64,000 nucleotides of DNA, taken from contig CALXAH010000006.1 of assembly GCA_944386225.1 (NCBI GenBank), forward strand, positions 62,001-126,000, in the 5' to 3' direction. Both the position numbers and the translations under genes were made by a program. This DNA is from an uncultured Gemmiger sp. (lineage in GTDB: Bacteria > Bacillota > Clostridia > Oscillospirales > Ruminococcaceae). Below, piece by piece: positions 34,924 through 43,829 of this stretch. The notes beneath the pieces were generated by a model. The model did not search any database. It had not been told where the DNA came from and saw only the letters and a program-made list of their open reading frames with translations. Position 1 is the first letter of the stretch. Every line of letters starts with the position of its first letter.

Positions 34924-36822
34924 ATGACCAAAGCCCAGCTGTACCAGAAAGCCTGCATGCTGCCTCTGCTGCCCGGCGTGTATATCATCCGGGACGCGGA
35001 AGGGATCATCATCTATATCGGCAAGGCCAAGCGTCTGCGCACCCGGGTCAGCCAGTATTTCCGGGAAGGGGTACCCCACGACGCCAAGGTCACCCGCATG
35101 ATCGAGAATGCCTTTGAATTTGACGTGATCGTCTGCCAGAGCGAGTTCGAGGCGCTGGTGCTGGAGGCCAGCCAGATCAAGGCCCACACCCCCAAGTACA
35201 ACATTCTGCTCAAGGACGACAAGGGCTACAGCTATGTGCGCGTTACCCGGGAAGCCTACCCCCGCCTGTCCGCCGTGCTGCAGAAGGAGGAGGACGGCGC
35301 CGAGTATATCGGCCCCTTTACCTCCAGCTTCGCGGTGCGGGAGATGGTCGGGACGGCCCAGGACTGCTTTCAGCTGCCCCGGTGCAACCGCCGGTTCCCG
35401 GAGGATATCGGCAAGGGCCGCCCCTGCCTGAATGCCCATATCGGCAAATGTATGGGCCTGTGCAGCGGCAAAATCAGCCGGAAAGCCTACAACGAGGCGG
35501 TGGCCGGGGCGGTGCATATGATCCGCTACGGCAAAAAGGAGATCATCAAAACCCTGGAGGAGCGGATGAACGCCGCCGCCGAGCGGCTGGACTTTGAGCA
35601 GGCCGCCCTGATCCGGGATCAGCTGGCCGCCATCCGCAAGGTCAGCGAAGGACAGAAGGTGGTGGTGGACGAGCGCACCCAGATGGATGTGATCGCCCTG
35701 GCCGCCACTACGCGGGCGGTCTGCGCCGCGGTGCTGCGGTATCGCCGGGGCCGCCTGGCGGATAAGCGGGAATTCGTGTTCCACGATACCGCCGACGCGG
35801 ACGGCGTGCGGGAGGAATTCCTCTCCCGCTATTACCTGGACGGGGAAGAGATTCCCCGCACCATTGCGGTGGATGCCCTGCCGGAGGACGCCGACGCCCT
35901 GGCCCAGCTGCTGGAGCAGACCAGGGGGGCCAAGGTGCATCTGTATGTACCCCAGAAAGGGGACGTGGCCAAACTGGTCACTATGGCCTACACCAACGCG
36001 GTGGAGCGGCTGGCCCGGGAGAGCGGCCGCTACGGCAAGCAGGAGCGCCTTCTGGACGAGACCGCCCAGGTGCTGGGTCTGGCCACACCGCCCCACCGGA
36101 TCGAGAGCTACGACATCTCCAACTGGGGCGAGGGCACCAGCGTCTGCGGCATGGTGGTGTTTGAAGAGGGAAAACCCAAAAAGAGCGACTACCGCCGCTT
36201 CAAAATGCGCACTGTGCTGGGCACCGACGACTATGCCAGCATGGCCGAGACTCTGAGCCGCCGGGCCGCGGAGTATGAAAAGCCGGATGCCGCCGGTTCC
36301 TTTGCCCAAAAGCCCGACCTGATCCTGCTGGACGGCGGCCGGGGCCAGGTGAGTGCGGTGCAGGCGGTGCTGGCCGGTACCAAACTGGCGGATGTACCGC
36401 TGTTCGGCATGGTCAAGGACGATCACCACCGTACCCGGGCCATCGTGGCCCCGGGCGGGGAGGAGATCGCGGTGAGCATGCACCGGGGAATCTTCACCTT
36501 CATCACTTCCATTCAGGACGAGGTGCACCGGTTTGCCATCGCCTACCAGCGGCAGACCCAGAAGAAGAAGTCCTATTCCTCCCGCCTGACCGAAGTGCCG
36601 GGGGTAGGCCCCGCCGCCGCCAGGGCGCTGCTGGCAAAATTCCGCACGGTAGCCGCCGTGCGGGAGGCTTCGGTGGAGCAGCTCTGCGAAACGCCGGGGG
36701 TGGGCCCGGTGACAGCCCGGGCGATTTTTGCCCATTTTCATCCCCAAACGGCTCTTGACAAGCCGTCCGACAGCCCCCATAATGAAACATGCCCCCAAGA
36801 CGGGGCGCCCAAGGAGGTATGA
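34924..36822 (+). CDS. uvrC: Excinuclease ABC subunit C
   Basis: A 633-residue nucleotide-excision nuclease with an N-terminal GIY-YIG domain (PGVYIIRDAEGIIIYIGKAK), a UVR motif (RLDFEQAALIRDQLAAI), the RNase H-like second nuclease (SYDISNWGEG and LILLDGGRGQ) and C-terminal helix-hairpin-helix repeats. UvrC cuts both sides of a lesion marked by UvrA and UvrB. The ATG at 34924 has AAAAGGAG upstream. rsmD starts three bases after the stop. Confidence 0.96.
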   Translation: MTKAQLYQKACMLPLLPGVYIIRDAEGIIIYIGKAKRLRTRVSQYFREGVPHDAKVTRMIENAFEFDVIVCQSEFEALVLEASQIKAHTPKYNILLKDDKGYSYVRVTREAYPRLSAVLQKEEDGAEYIGPFTSSFAVREMVGTAQDCFQLPRCNRRFPEDIGKGRPCLNAHIGKCMGLCSGKISRKAYNEAVAGAVHMIRYGKKEIIKTLEERMNAAAERLDFEQAALIRDQLAAIRKVSEGQKVVVDERTQMDVIALAATTRAVCAAVLRYRRGRLADKREFVFHDTADADGVREEFLSRYYLDGEEIPRTIAVDALPEDADALAQLLEQTRGAKVHLYVPQKGDVAKLVTMAYTNAVERLARESGRYGKQERLLDETAQVLGLATPPHRIESYDISNWGEGTSVCGMVVFEEGKPKKSDYRRFKMRTVLGTDDYASMAETLSRRAAEYEKPDAAGSFAQKPDLILLDGGRGQVSAVQAVLAGTKLADVPLFGMVKDDHHRTRAIVAPGGEEIAVSMHRGIFTFITSIQDEVHRFAIAYQRQTQKKKSYSSRLTEVPGVGPAAARALLAKFRTVAAVREASVEQLCETPGVGPVTARAIFAHFHPQTALDKPSDSPHNETCPQDGAPKEV

Positions 36823-36825
36823 ACC

Positions 36826-37377
36826 ATGCGCGTAATTTCCGGAAGCGCCCGGGGCACCCGCCTCGAAACCCTGCCCGGCGAGGATGTGACCCGGCCTACC
36901 ATTGACCGGGTCAAGGAAGGCATGTTCAGCGCCCTGCAGTTTCTGCTGCCCGGGGCCCGGGTACTGGATCTGTTTGCGGGCAGTGGCCAGCTGGGCATCG
37001 AGGCGCTGAGCCGCGGCGCGGCCCGCTGCGTCTTTGTGGACAGCAGCCGCCCGGCCGTGGAGGTAGTCAAGCGCAACTGCCGGGCCGCCGGCGTGGAAAA
37101 CCAGGCCCAGGTGGTGTGGGGCGAGGCGGACAAGTTCCTGGCCCGTACCCAGGATACCTTCCATCTGGCGCTGCTGGATCCGCCTTACCGGCACGGCACT
37201 CTGGCTGAGATCCTGCCGCTGCTGGCGGCGCATATGGAACCGGGCGGCACGGTGCTCTGTGAGAGCGAACTGGCCGCCGATCTGCCGGATGAGGCCGCCG
37301 GGCTGGAGAAAGTCAAACAATACCGATATGGCACCGTGCTGGTGACCCGCTATCAGAAAAGGAGTGCAGACCTATGA
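36826..37377 (+). CDS. rsmD: 16S rRNA (guanine966-N2)-methyltransferase RsmD
   Basis: A 183-residue SAM methyltransferase starting MRVISGSARG with the binding loop DLFAGSGQLGIEALSRGA and the catalytic LLDPPYRHG. It methylates G966 of 16S rRNA during assembly. Its usual partner coaD is missing; a coiled-coil protein gene overlaps its stop instead. Confidence 0.94.
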   Translation: MRVISGSARGTRLETLPGEDVTRPTIDRVKEGMFSALQFLLPGARVLDLFAGSGQLGIEALSRGAARCVFVDSSRPAVEVVKRNCRAAGVENQAQVVWGEADKFLARTQDTFHLALLDPPYRHGTLAEILPLLAAHMEPGGTVLCESELAADLPDEAAGLEKVKQYRYGTVLVTRYQKRSADL

Positions 37378-37832
37378 ACATCGACGAATTGCTGGACATG
37401 ATGGAGGAAACCCTGGAAGAAGGGGCGGGCCTGCCTTTCAGCGGCGGCAAGCGTGCCGTGGATGTGGAAAAGGTGCGGGATCTGATCGACGAAGTGCGCC
37501 TGAACCTGCCCAACGAGATCCGTCAGGCCAAGGCCATCGTGCAGGATCGGGGCGAGATCATCGCCAGTGCCAAGCGGGAGAGCGAAGCCATCATCAAAAA
37601 GGCGGAGGAGCGTGCCCGCATCCTGGTGGGCGAGCAGGAGGTTGTGCGCGCGGCCCAGCAGCGGGCGGCGGAGATCATCTCCACGGCCCAGGGCCAGGCC
37701 CGGGAGATGCGCCAGACCGTCACCGAGTACTGCGATAATATGCTGCGTGCCAGTGAGGAACAGCTGGCCCGCAGTGCGGCTGAGGTGAAAAATGTGCGCA
37801 CCAACCTGCGCCAGGCCGCCAAGAACGGCTGA
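37374..37832 (+). CDS. Coiled-coil protein of unknown function
   Basis: A 152-residue, highly charged, mostly helical protein. Residues 45-145 form a long coiled coil rich in Ala, Glu, Arg and Gln (AEERARILVGEQEVVRAAQQ), similar in style to ATP synthase b subunits or DivIVA tails, but there is no membrane helix. It overlaps rsmD (ATGA), so it is translated with it, and a strong terminator follows. Similar proteins follow rsmD in related Clostridia. No function can be assigned. Confidence 0.8.
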   Translation: MNIDELLDMMEETLEEGAGLPFSGGKRAVDVEKVRDLIDEVRLNLPNEIRQAKAIVQDRGEIIASAKRESEAIIKKAEERARILVGEQEVVRAAQQRAAEIISTAQGQAREMRQTVTEYCDNMLRASEEQLARSAAEVKNVRTNLRQAAKNG

Positions 37833-37847
37833 TTGAACCGAGAAAGA

Positions 37848-37882
37848 AACCGGGATGCCGCGTGCGGCATCCCGGTTTTTGC
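37848..37882 (+). terminator. Terminator after the uvrC-rsmD unit
   Basis: A 14-pair stem (AACCGGGATGCCGC and its complement, arms 37848-37861 and 37864-37877) is followed by TTTTT. Confidence 0.85.
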
Positions 37883-38019
37883 GTCGTCGGCCATTTGGTT
37901 TCACCACTTTGCCCCACTTTTGTAACCGATCTTTCACACCGGAGGACAAATACGCCAAAAATGGCGAGATTCTGCCATAAATAGACAATCGGGGCCCGGC
38001 CTTTTTTGCGCCGGGCCTA

Positions 38020-38048
38020 TTGCTTTTTAGGGGGCTATTCAGTATAAT
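38020..38048 (+). promoter_or_regulatory. Promoter of the mraZ division operon
   Basis: TATAAT (38043-38048) with TTGCTT (38020-38025) at 17 bases, about 93 bases before the mraZ start. It probably drives the nine-gene division and cell wall cluster. Confidence 0.75.
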
Positions 38049-38060
38049 AAACCATATAAG

Positions 38061-38085
38061 TGGGTAAAAGTGGGTAGAAGTGGGT
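38061..38085 (+). promoter_or_regulatory. MraZ binding box array
   Basis: Three TGGGT repeats (38061-38065, 38071-38075, 38081-38085) are spaced exactly ten bases apart. This is the TGGGN-N5 pattern bound by MraZ in E. coli and mollicutes. The array begins 13 bases after the -10 box, where MraZ would block its own operon. Confidence 0.85.
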
Positions 38086-38140
38086 TAAAATCCAGGAAAT
38101 CCCCTTTACCAAGCCGCGAAGAGAAAGGAGGCGGGCCGCG

Positions 38141-38566
38141 ATGCTGGTGGGCGAGTACAACTACGCCATCGACGCGAAGGGCCGCCTGAATTTCCCCGCC
38201 CGTTTCCGGGAGGAAATGGGGGAGCGGTTTGTGGTCACCCGCTGGCTGGACGGCTGCCTTGTGGCTTTTTCCCAAAGCGAGTTTGAGCAGCTGGCCGCCA
38301 CCTTTGCCGCCAAGGGCATGACCAAAAGCCGCGATATCCAGCGGTTTTTGTTCTCCGCCGCCGAGGAGGTCACGCCGGACAAGCAGGGCCGTATCCTGCT
38401 GCCGCCGGTGTTGCGCCGCCACGCCGGGCTGGAAAAGGAGGTCACCATCATCGGCAACCGCAACCATGCCGAGATCTGGGATACCCGTTCCTGGCGTGCC
38501 TACAACGAACAGATCACCATGGATACCCAGAAGCTGGCGGCCACCATGGAGGAACTGGATATCTGA
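38141..38566 (+). CDS. mraZ: Transcriptional regulator MraZ
   Basis: A 141-residue protein of two AbrB-like swapped hairpins, with LVGEYNYAIDAKGRLNFPARFREE and its repeat EEVTPDKQGRILLPPVLRRHAGLE. MraZ forms a ring that binds TGGGN repeats and represses the division cluster. Three such boxes lie upstream. AAAGGAGG precedes the ATG. Confidence 0.96.
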   Translation: MLVGEYNYAIDAKGRLNFPARFREEMGERFVVTRWLDGCLVAFSQSEFEQLAATFAAKGMTKSRDIQRFLFSAAEEVTPDKQGRILLPPVLRRHAGLEKEVTIIGNRNHAEIWDTRSWRAYNEQITMDTQKLAATMEELDI

Positions 38567-38596
38567 TCATTCTGAGCCGAAAGGGGACAAGCCATC

Positions 38597-39520
38597 GTGG
38601 AATTCAGCCATCAGCCCGTGCTGCTGCAGGAATGTCTGGACGGGCTTGCCATCAAACCGGACGGCATTTATCTGGACGGTACCGCCGGCGGGGCCGGGCA
38701 CTCCGGCGCGATTGCCCGCCGGCTGACCACCGGCCGCCTCATCAGCCTGGACCAGGACCCGGACGCCATTGAGGTGGCCACTCAGCGATTGGCGGGTCTG
38801 CCCGCTACTGTGGTGCAGTCCAACTTCCGCAATGCCCCCGCCGTGCTGCGGCAGTTGGGCATTGACGGGCTGGACGGCGCACTGCTGGATCTGGGCGTGT
38901 CCAGCCATCAGCTGGACGACGGGGAGCGGGGCTTCTCCTACCGGATGGACGCGCCGCTGGATATGCGGATGAGCCAGAGTGGCCCCACTGCCGCCGATCT
39001 GGTCAACACCGCCAGCCGGGAGGAACTGGCCCGCATCCTGCGGGAGTACGGCGAGGAACCCTACGCCTGGGCGATTGCCGGGCATATCGTGCGGCTGCGG
39101 GAACGCCAGCCCATTCTGACCACTCTGCAGCTGGCGGATACCATTGCTTCGGCACTGCCGCCTGCGGTGCGCCGCAAGGACAAAAACCCCAGCCGCCGCT
39201 CGTTCCAGGCGCTGCGTATCGCCGTAAACGGCGAGCTGGACGCCTTGAGCGAAGGGCTGGACGGTATCTTTGAAGCTCTTAACCCCGGCGGACGGTTTGC
39301 CATCATCACCTTCCATTCCCTGGAAGACCGGCTGGTCAAAAACCGGTTCCGCCAGTGGGCTACCGCCTGCACCTGCCCGCCGGAACTGCCGGTCTGCGTC
39401 TGCGGCGGCAAGGCGAAAGGGCGGCTTGTCAACCGCAAGCCCATTGAAGCGGCGCCGCAGGAACTGGAAGAAAACCGCCGCAGCCGCAGCGCCAAGCTGC
39501 GGGTCATCGAAAAACTGTAA
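38597..39520 (+). CDS. rsmH: 16S rRNA (cytosine1402-N4)-methyltransferase RsmH
   Basis: A 307-residue SAM methyltransferase starting at GTG with HQPVLLQECLDGL, then the SAM motif GTAGGAGHSGAI and the conserved LLDLGVSSHQLDDGERGFSY and ITFHSLEDRLVK. It methylates C1402 in the decoding centre. It is always second in MraZ-led clusters, as here. Confidence 0.96.
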   Translation: MEFSHQPVLLQECLDGLAIKPDGIYLDGTAGGAGHSGAIARRLTTGRLISLDQDPDAIEVATQRLAGLPATVVQSNFRNAPAVLRQLGIDGLDGALLDLGVSSHQLDDGERGFSYRMDAPLDMRMSQSGPTAADLVNTASREELARILREYGEEPYAWAIAGHIVRLRERQPILTTLQLADTIASALPPAVRRKDKNPSRRSFQALRIAVNGELDALSEGLDGIFEALNPGGRFAIITFHSLEDRLVKNRFRQWATACTCPPELPVCVCGGKAKGRLVNRKPIEAAPQELEENRRSRSAKLRVIEKL

Positions 39521-39555
39521 TCCCTATTTGAGCAACCGGAAAGGAGGGATTTCCT

Positions 39556-40026
39556 GTGCCTCAAACTGCGTATGACCTGTCGGTATTTGAAAATCGCCCC
39601 CAGGCCAAAAAACAACAGACTCTGCGGGTAGCCAAAGGCAGCCGCACCGGTATGGTTTGGGTCGTGCTCCGGCAGGTTCGTGTAGTAGCCGCAGGGGGTA
39701 TCCTTCTGGCATTGCTGTGCAGCTATCTGTTCAGTCAGGCTCAGGTGTCCGCTCTGGCTGCTGATATTCAGAAGTATGAAAGTCAGCTGACTGCCGCTCA
39801 AAGTGAGTACAGCTATCTCACCAGTCAGATGGATGCCATCACCAACCAGAGCAACGTGGATGAGATCGCAGCCAAACTGGGTCTGATGAAGATCGATCCC
39901 AGCCAGGTTACCTACATAACCGTGGAACAGGAAAGCCAGATCACCCGCCCGGACAGCGGTCTGAACAAGTTCGCCCGCCAGATCGGCGAGATGGCCCTGA
40001 GCATCCTGAATTATCTCAATCCGTAA
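39556..40026 (+). CDS. ftsL: Cell division protein FtsL
   Basis: A 156-residue bitopic protein: cytoplasmic N-terminus, membrane helix (about residues 41-60) and an extracytoplasmic coiled coil (about 63-95), followed by the short FtsL-type segment IAAKLGLMKIDPSQVTYI. FtsL recruits FtsB/DivIC and DivIB to the septum. It begins at GTG after AAAGGAGGG. Identity rests on topology and on its place between rsmH and a division transpeptidase. Confidence 0.85.
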   Translation: MPQTAYDLSVFENRPQAKKQQTLRVAKGSRTGMVWVVLRQVRVVAAGGILLALLCSYLFSQAQVSALAADIQKYESQLTAAQSEYSYLTSQMDAITNQSNVDEIAAKLGLMKIDPSQVTYITVEQESQITRPDSGLNKFARQIGEMALSILNYLNP

Positions 40027-40041
40027 TCAAACCGGGACCGG

Positions 40042-40074
40042 ACAAGCGTGCTTCGGCACGCTTGTTGTCCTTTT
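40042..40074 (+). terminator. Terminator-like hairpin between ftsL and the PBP gene
   Basis: A perfect ten-pair stem with a TTCG tetraloop (ACAAGCGTGC / GCACGCTTGT) is followed by TGTCCTTTT. It may only partly terminate and so reduce expression of the genes downstream. Confidence 0.55.
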
Positions 40075-40134
40075 CGCCGCCCGGCGCGGTGTTTCCTACT
40101 CGGCCTCTGGCCGGAAAGGATGGTACTTTCACCT

Positions 40135-42390
40135 ATGGCACCTCCCCGCAAAAATATGCCTTCCGCTTCGCCTGAACCCCAGCCCGGTGTGCCCCGCATG
40201 CTGTCGCGGCGCACCGCTGTCCTGCTGGGGCTGTTTATTGTACTGGGATTCGGGCTTCTGATCGGGCGCTTGTACTGGCTGCAGATCACCATGGGGGACG
40301 AATACCAGGCCGAGGCAGCGGCCCAGCAGACCCTGGACGCTACCCTGCCTGCCCAACGCGGCAACATCTACGATGCCACGGGCAATGTGCTGGCCCGCAG
40401 TGTTACCGTCTGGGACATTACCGCCGACCCCACCGTCTGTGATCCCGAGGGAATTGCCGAGGCCAGCGAAAGCCTGGCCGAAATTCTGGGCCTGGACGCG
40501 GATGAGGTATATGAAAAATTGTCGGATACTTCCACCCGCTACAAGGTACTGGCCAAGAGTGTGGATAAGCCTACCGCCGACGCGGTCAAGGAGTACGTAA
40601 ACAACTTTGACAAGGATCTGGCGGTGATTACCACCCAGACCAGTGTGCGTCAGTATCCCTGCGGTGCGTTCCTGGCTAGCGTGCTGGGCTTCTGCAACGC
40701 AGACGGTGACGGCTTCTACGGTCTGGAAAAATACTACGACGAGACCCTGGCCGGGGTGGATGGACGCACCGTTACCGTGCGCAACCGCTGGGGCTATGAG
40801 GTGGACAACGATCAGGCTACGACCTACCCGGCAGAGGACGGAAAAAGTCTGGTTCTCACGGTGGATATCAACATCCAGTCCATTCTGGAGCGTTACCTGA
40901 GCGAAGCCATTGATACCTACGACGTGCAGGAACGCGGCGTGGCCATTGCCATGGATGTGAACACCGGTGCGGTGCTGGGCATGGCCAGCAAGCCGGATTT
41001 TGATCCCAACGATCCCTACACCATCTATGACGAGGACCTGGCCGCCACGCTGGATGGCCTGAGCGGCGAGGAGTTTACCACAGCCCAGGGCGCCGCCCGG
41101 GAACGGCAGTGGAAAAACAAGGCTATTACCGAGCTGTATGAGCCGGGTTCGGTGTTCAAGCTGGTCACAGCGGCGGCCGCGCTGGACGCGGGGGTCATCA
41201 TTCCGAATTCCAGCTTCAACTGCCCGGGCAGCTACACCGTGGCAGATACCACCTATACCTGCTTCAACCATAAAGCGCATGGGATACAAACGGTGGGGCA
41301 GGCGGTGAACAACAGCTGCAACATTGCGTTTATCCAGATCGCGCAGCGTTTGGGTTCTGAGGAATTCTACGAATACTACAACGGTTTCGGCTTCCGGGAA
41401 AAAACCGGAATTGACCTGCCCGGCGAGGAAAGCGGCATTTCCCACACCCTCTCCAGCCTGGGCCCGGTGCAGCTGGCCAGCAGCAGCTTCGGCCAGACCC
41501 ATAAGGTCACCCCCATCCAGATGATCACAGCGGTGTGCGCGGTGGTCAACGGCGGGTATCTGGTACAGCCCCACATTGTATCCAGCATTCTGGACAGCAA
41601 CGGGAATCTGGTGGAGGAGATCGATCCCGAACCCAAGCGGCAGGTGGTGAGCGAGGCGGTCAGCAGCCAGGTGGTCAGCATGATGGAGGGCGTTGTGGAT
41701 GGCGGCAGCGGCCGCAACGCCTATGTGGCGGGCTACCGCATCGGCGGCAAATCCGGCACCAGTGAGAAACTGGATGTGGACGCAAACGAGGATGGGAGTT
41801 ATAATGTAAGTTACAGCTTTGTGGGCGTTATGCCGGTGGACGATCCCCAGATCGCCGTGCTGGTCATGCTGGACGATGTACGCAGCGACACCTTTGAAAC
41901 CAGCGGTACCATCAGCGCCCCGCTGGTGGGCAATATGCTCAGCGAGATTGCCCCCTACATGGGCTTTGAAAAGGATACTTCCAACCTGTCCTCCACCGTT
42001 ACGGTGCCGAATCTGGTGCTGGGCAACTCTTCCAGCGAGTGGATCCTGGCTCAGTCCACCCTGAACAGCAAGGGCCTGGGTCATGAGCTGGTGGACGGCA
42101 TCGGTCAGGTGATCCATCAGTCGCCCGCCGCCGGTACCAAGGTACCGCTGGGCTCCACCGTTTACCTGTATACCCAGAGTACCGAGGACAAAACCGCCGC
42201 GGTACCGGATGTGGTGGGCCGCCAGGGCGAGTTTGCCTCCCAGATGCTGAAAGCTGCCGGGTTCAACGTGTCGGTTTCCGGCCCGGAGAACGGGCTGGTC
42301 ACCGCCCAGAGCGTGGAAAAGGACACCCAGCAACCACTGGGTACGGTGATTACCATTACAACCACCGATTCCGGCACGGGAGAGGAATAA
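40135..42390 (+). CDS. ftsI: Division penicillin-binding transpeptidase with PASTA domains (FtsI/SpoVD-like)
   Basis: A 751-residue class B PBP. It has an N-terminal membrane helix (27-49), a pedestal domain, the transpeptidase domain with S339-VFK, S394-CN and K539-SGT, and two C-terminal PASTA repeats (about 622-685 and 688-748). It crosslinks septal peptidoglycan. PASTA tails mark the Firmicutes Pbp2x, PBP2B and SpoVD enzymes; without a spo context either a vegetative or a sporulation role is possible. I placed the start at 40135; an ATG at 40120 directly abuts the ribosome site. Confidence 0.93.
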   Translation: MAPPRKNMPSASPEPQPGVPRMLSRRTAVLLGLFIVLGFGLLIGRLYWLQITMGDEYQAEAAAQQTLDATLPAQRGNIYDATGNVLARSVTVWDITADPTVCDPEGIAEASESLAEILGLDADEVYEKLSDTSTRYKVLAKSVDKPTADAVKEYVNNFDKDLAVITTQTSVRQYPCGAFLASVLGFCNADGDGFYGLEKYYDETLAGVDGRTVTVRNRWGYEVDNDQATTYPAEDGKSLVLTVDINIQSILERYLSEAIDTYDVQERGVAIAMDVNTGAVLGMASKPDFDPNDPYTIYDEDLAATLDGLSGEEFTTAQGAARERQWKNKAITELYEPGSVFKLVTAAAALDAGVIIPNSSFNCPGSYTVADTTYTCFNHKAHGIQTVGQAVNNSCNIAFIQIAQRLGSEEFYEYYNGFGFREKTGIDLPGEESGISHTLSSLGPVQLASSSFGQTHKVTPIQMITAVCAVVNGGYLVQPHIVSSILDSNGNLVEEIDPEPKRQVVSEAVSSQVVSMMEGVVDGGSGRNAYVAGYRIGGKSGTSEKLDVDANEDGSYNVSYSFVGVMPVDDPQIAVLVMLDDVRSDTFETSGTISAPLVGNMLSEIAPYMGFEKDTSNLSSTVTVPNLVLGNSSSEWILAQSTLNSKGLGHELVDGIGQVIHQSPAAGTKVPLGSTVYLYTQSTEDKTAAVPDVVGRQGEFASQMLKAAGFNVSVSGPENGLVTAQSVEKDTQQPLGTVITITTTDSGTGEE

Positions 42391-42453
42391 TCCGGCTGTT
42401 TACGCGCTACACATACTACCGGGACGGTTTGTCCCGAACAAGGAGGGAATTGT

Positions 42454-43824
42454 ATGCAACCGATTGCAGCCAATCATCTGCTGGCGGGGGTAGGCCTGGC
42501 CGACGGAAGCCCGGTCACCGCGGTGGTCACCGACAGCCGCAAGGTCGTTCCCGGTTGTGTGTTTGTGTGTTTCCCCGGCCAGAAGGTGGACGGGCATGAC
42601 TATGCCGCCGCCGCCATCCGGGATGGCGCGGGCTGGGTGGTGGCCAACCATCCGGTGCCGGGCGTTCCGCCTGAACGGCTGATCCTCTGCGCCAACAGCC
42701 ATCACGCCATGGTGCGGATGGCTGCCAACTACCGCACCCTGTTTTCGCCCGTGCTGATCGGGGTCACCGGCAGCGTGGGCAAAACCACCACCAAGGAATT
42801 CTGCTACGCGGTGCTGTCCGCCTTCGGTACGGCACTGAAAACCGAGGGCAACCAGAACAACGAGATCGGCCTGCCCAATACCCTGTTCCGTCTGGATGAT
42901 ACCATCCGCTACGGCGTGGTGGAGATGGGAATGAGCAATCTGGGCGAGATCGAGCGGCTGACCCGCGCCGCCCGCCCCTCCGCCGGCATCATCACCTGCA
43001 TCGGCGTATCCCATCTGGAGAGTTTGGGCAGCCGGGAGAATATCCTGAAAGCGAAGATGGAGATCTGCGCCGGCCTGCCGGACGGTGCGCCGCTGGTACT
43101 CAACCGGGACGATGACCTGCTGCCCGGCGCGCAGGTGCCCAGCCGGCTGCGCCCGGTTTGGTTCAGCGCCGCGGGAGATCCATCCGCTGATGTGCGCGCG
43201 CTGGATCTGCGGGATGAGGAGGACGGCCAGGCCTTCACCATCGAGGACCGCACGCTTGGCCGGTTCGAGGCCCGTATTCCGGTGATCGGGCGGCACAACG
43301 TGGCCGACGCGCTGGCCGCCTGGACCGCCGCTACCCGTCTGGGCCTGGATCCGGCCCGGGCCGCGGCTGCCCTGGCGGATTATCAGGCCACCGGCATGCG
43401 CCAGCATATCGTACACTGCGGCGGCGTTACGGTGGTGGAGGACTGCTACAACGCCAGCCCGGACAGTATGAAAGCCTCGCTGACCATGTTTGGCCAGATG
43501 CCCCTGGCCCGCCGGGCGGCGCTGCTGGGCGATATGCTGGAGCTGGGCGCGGTGAGCGAGGAAGCCCATACCCAGGCCGGCCGTTGGGCCGCGGAAAACG
43601 GGGTAAACTATCTGGTAGCCTACGGGCCGCAGAGTGCCCTGACCGCCCGGGCCGCCGCCGAAGCCGGGGTGGAGACGGTGCACTGCACCGACCCGGAGGA
43701 AGCTGCCGCCCGTCTGGCCGCCTGGCTTCGTCCCGGTGACGGGCTGCTGGCAAAGGCCAGCCGCGGCATGGCGCTGGAAACAATCTTGCAGCGGGTTTAC
43801 CAGATGCAGAAAAAAGGAGAATGA
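42454..43824 (+). CDS. murF: UDP-N-acetylmuramoyl-tripeptide--D-alanyl-D-alanine ligase
   Basis: A 456-residue Mur ligase: the N-terminal substrate domain, the ATP loop TGSVGKTTTKEF near residue 107, the conserved TEGNQNNEIGLP and the C-terminal VEDCYNASPDSMKASL that distinguishes MurF from other ligases. It adds D-Ala-D-Ala to the UDP-MurNAc tripeptide. murE, its usual neighbour, is absent. AAGGAGG precedes the ATG. Confidence 0.96.
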   Translation: MQPIAANHLLAGVGLADGSPVTAVVTDSRKVVPGCVFVCFPGQKVDGHDYAAAAIRDGAGWVVANHPVPGVPPERLILCANSHHAMVRMAANYRTLFSPVLIGVTGSVGKTTTKEFCYAVLSAFGTALKTEGNQNNEIGLPNTLFRLDDTIRYGVVEMGMSNLGEIERLTRAARPSAGIITCIGVSHLESLGSRENILKAKMEICAGLPDGAPLVLNRDDDLLPGAQVPSRLRPVWFSAAGDPSADVRALDLRDEEDGQAFTIEDRTLGRFEARIPVIGRHNVADALAAWTAATRLGLDPARAAAALADYQATGMRQHIVHCGGVTVVEDCYNASPDSMKASLTMFGQMPLARRAALLGDMLELGAVSEEAHTQAGRWAAENGVNYLVAYGPQSALTARAAAEAGVETVHCTDPEEAAARLAAWLRPGDGLLAKASRGMALETILQRVYQMQKKGE

Positions 43825-43829
43825 TTTCC

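Larger units (their letters stand above)
37883..38140. other. Intergenic region upstream of mraZ
   Basis: After the uvrC-unit terminator this stretch holds no gene. It contains a hairpin GGCCCGGC / GCCGGGCC (about 37993-38017), the mraZ promoter and three TGGGT repeats, listed separately. The section from 37890 to 37990 shows only a small ATGGC / GCCAT hairpin and nothing else I can name. Confidence 0.6.

Noticed and set aside
34852-37320. An 822-residue open frame on the minus strand
   Set aside because: It is a shadow of uvrC and rsmD with no recognisable domain; both plus-strand genes are certain.
38061-38085. Short tandem repeat or the start of a CRISPR-like array
   Set aside because: The three TGGGT units are five bases long at ten-base spacing directly before mraZ, which is the MraZ operator pattern.
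40129-42333. A 734-residue open frame on the minus strand
   Set aside because: It is opposite the division PBP, whose three active-site motifs and PASTA repeats are clear.
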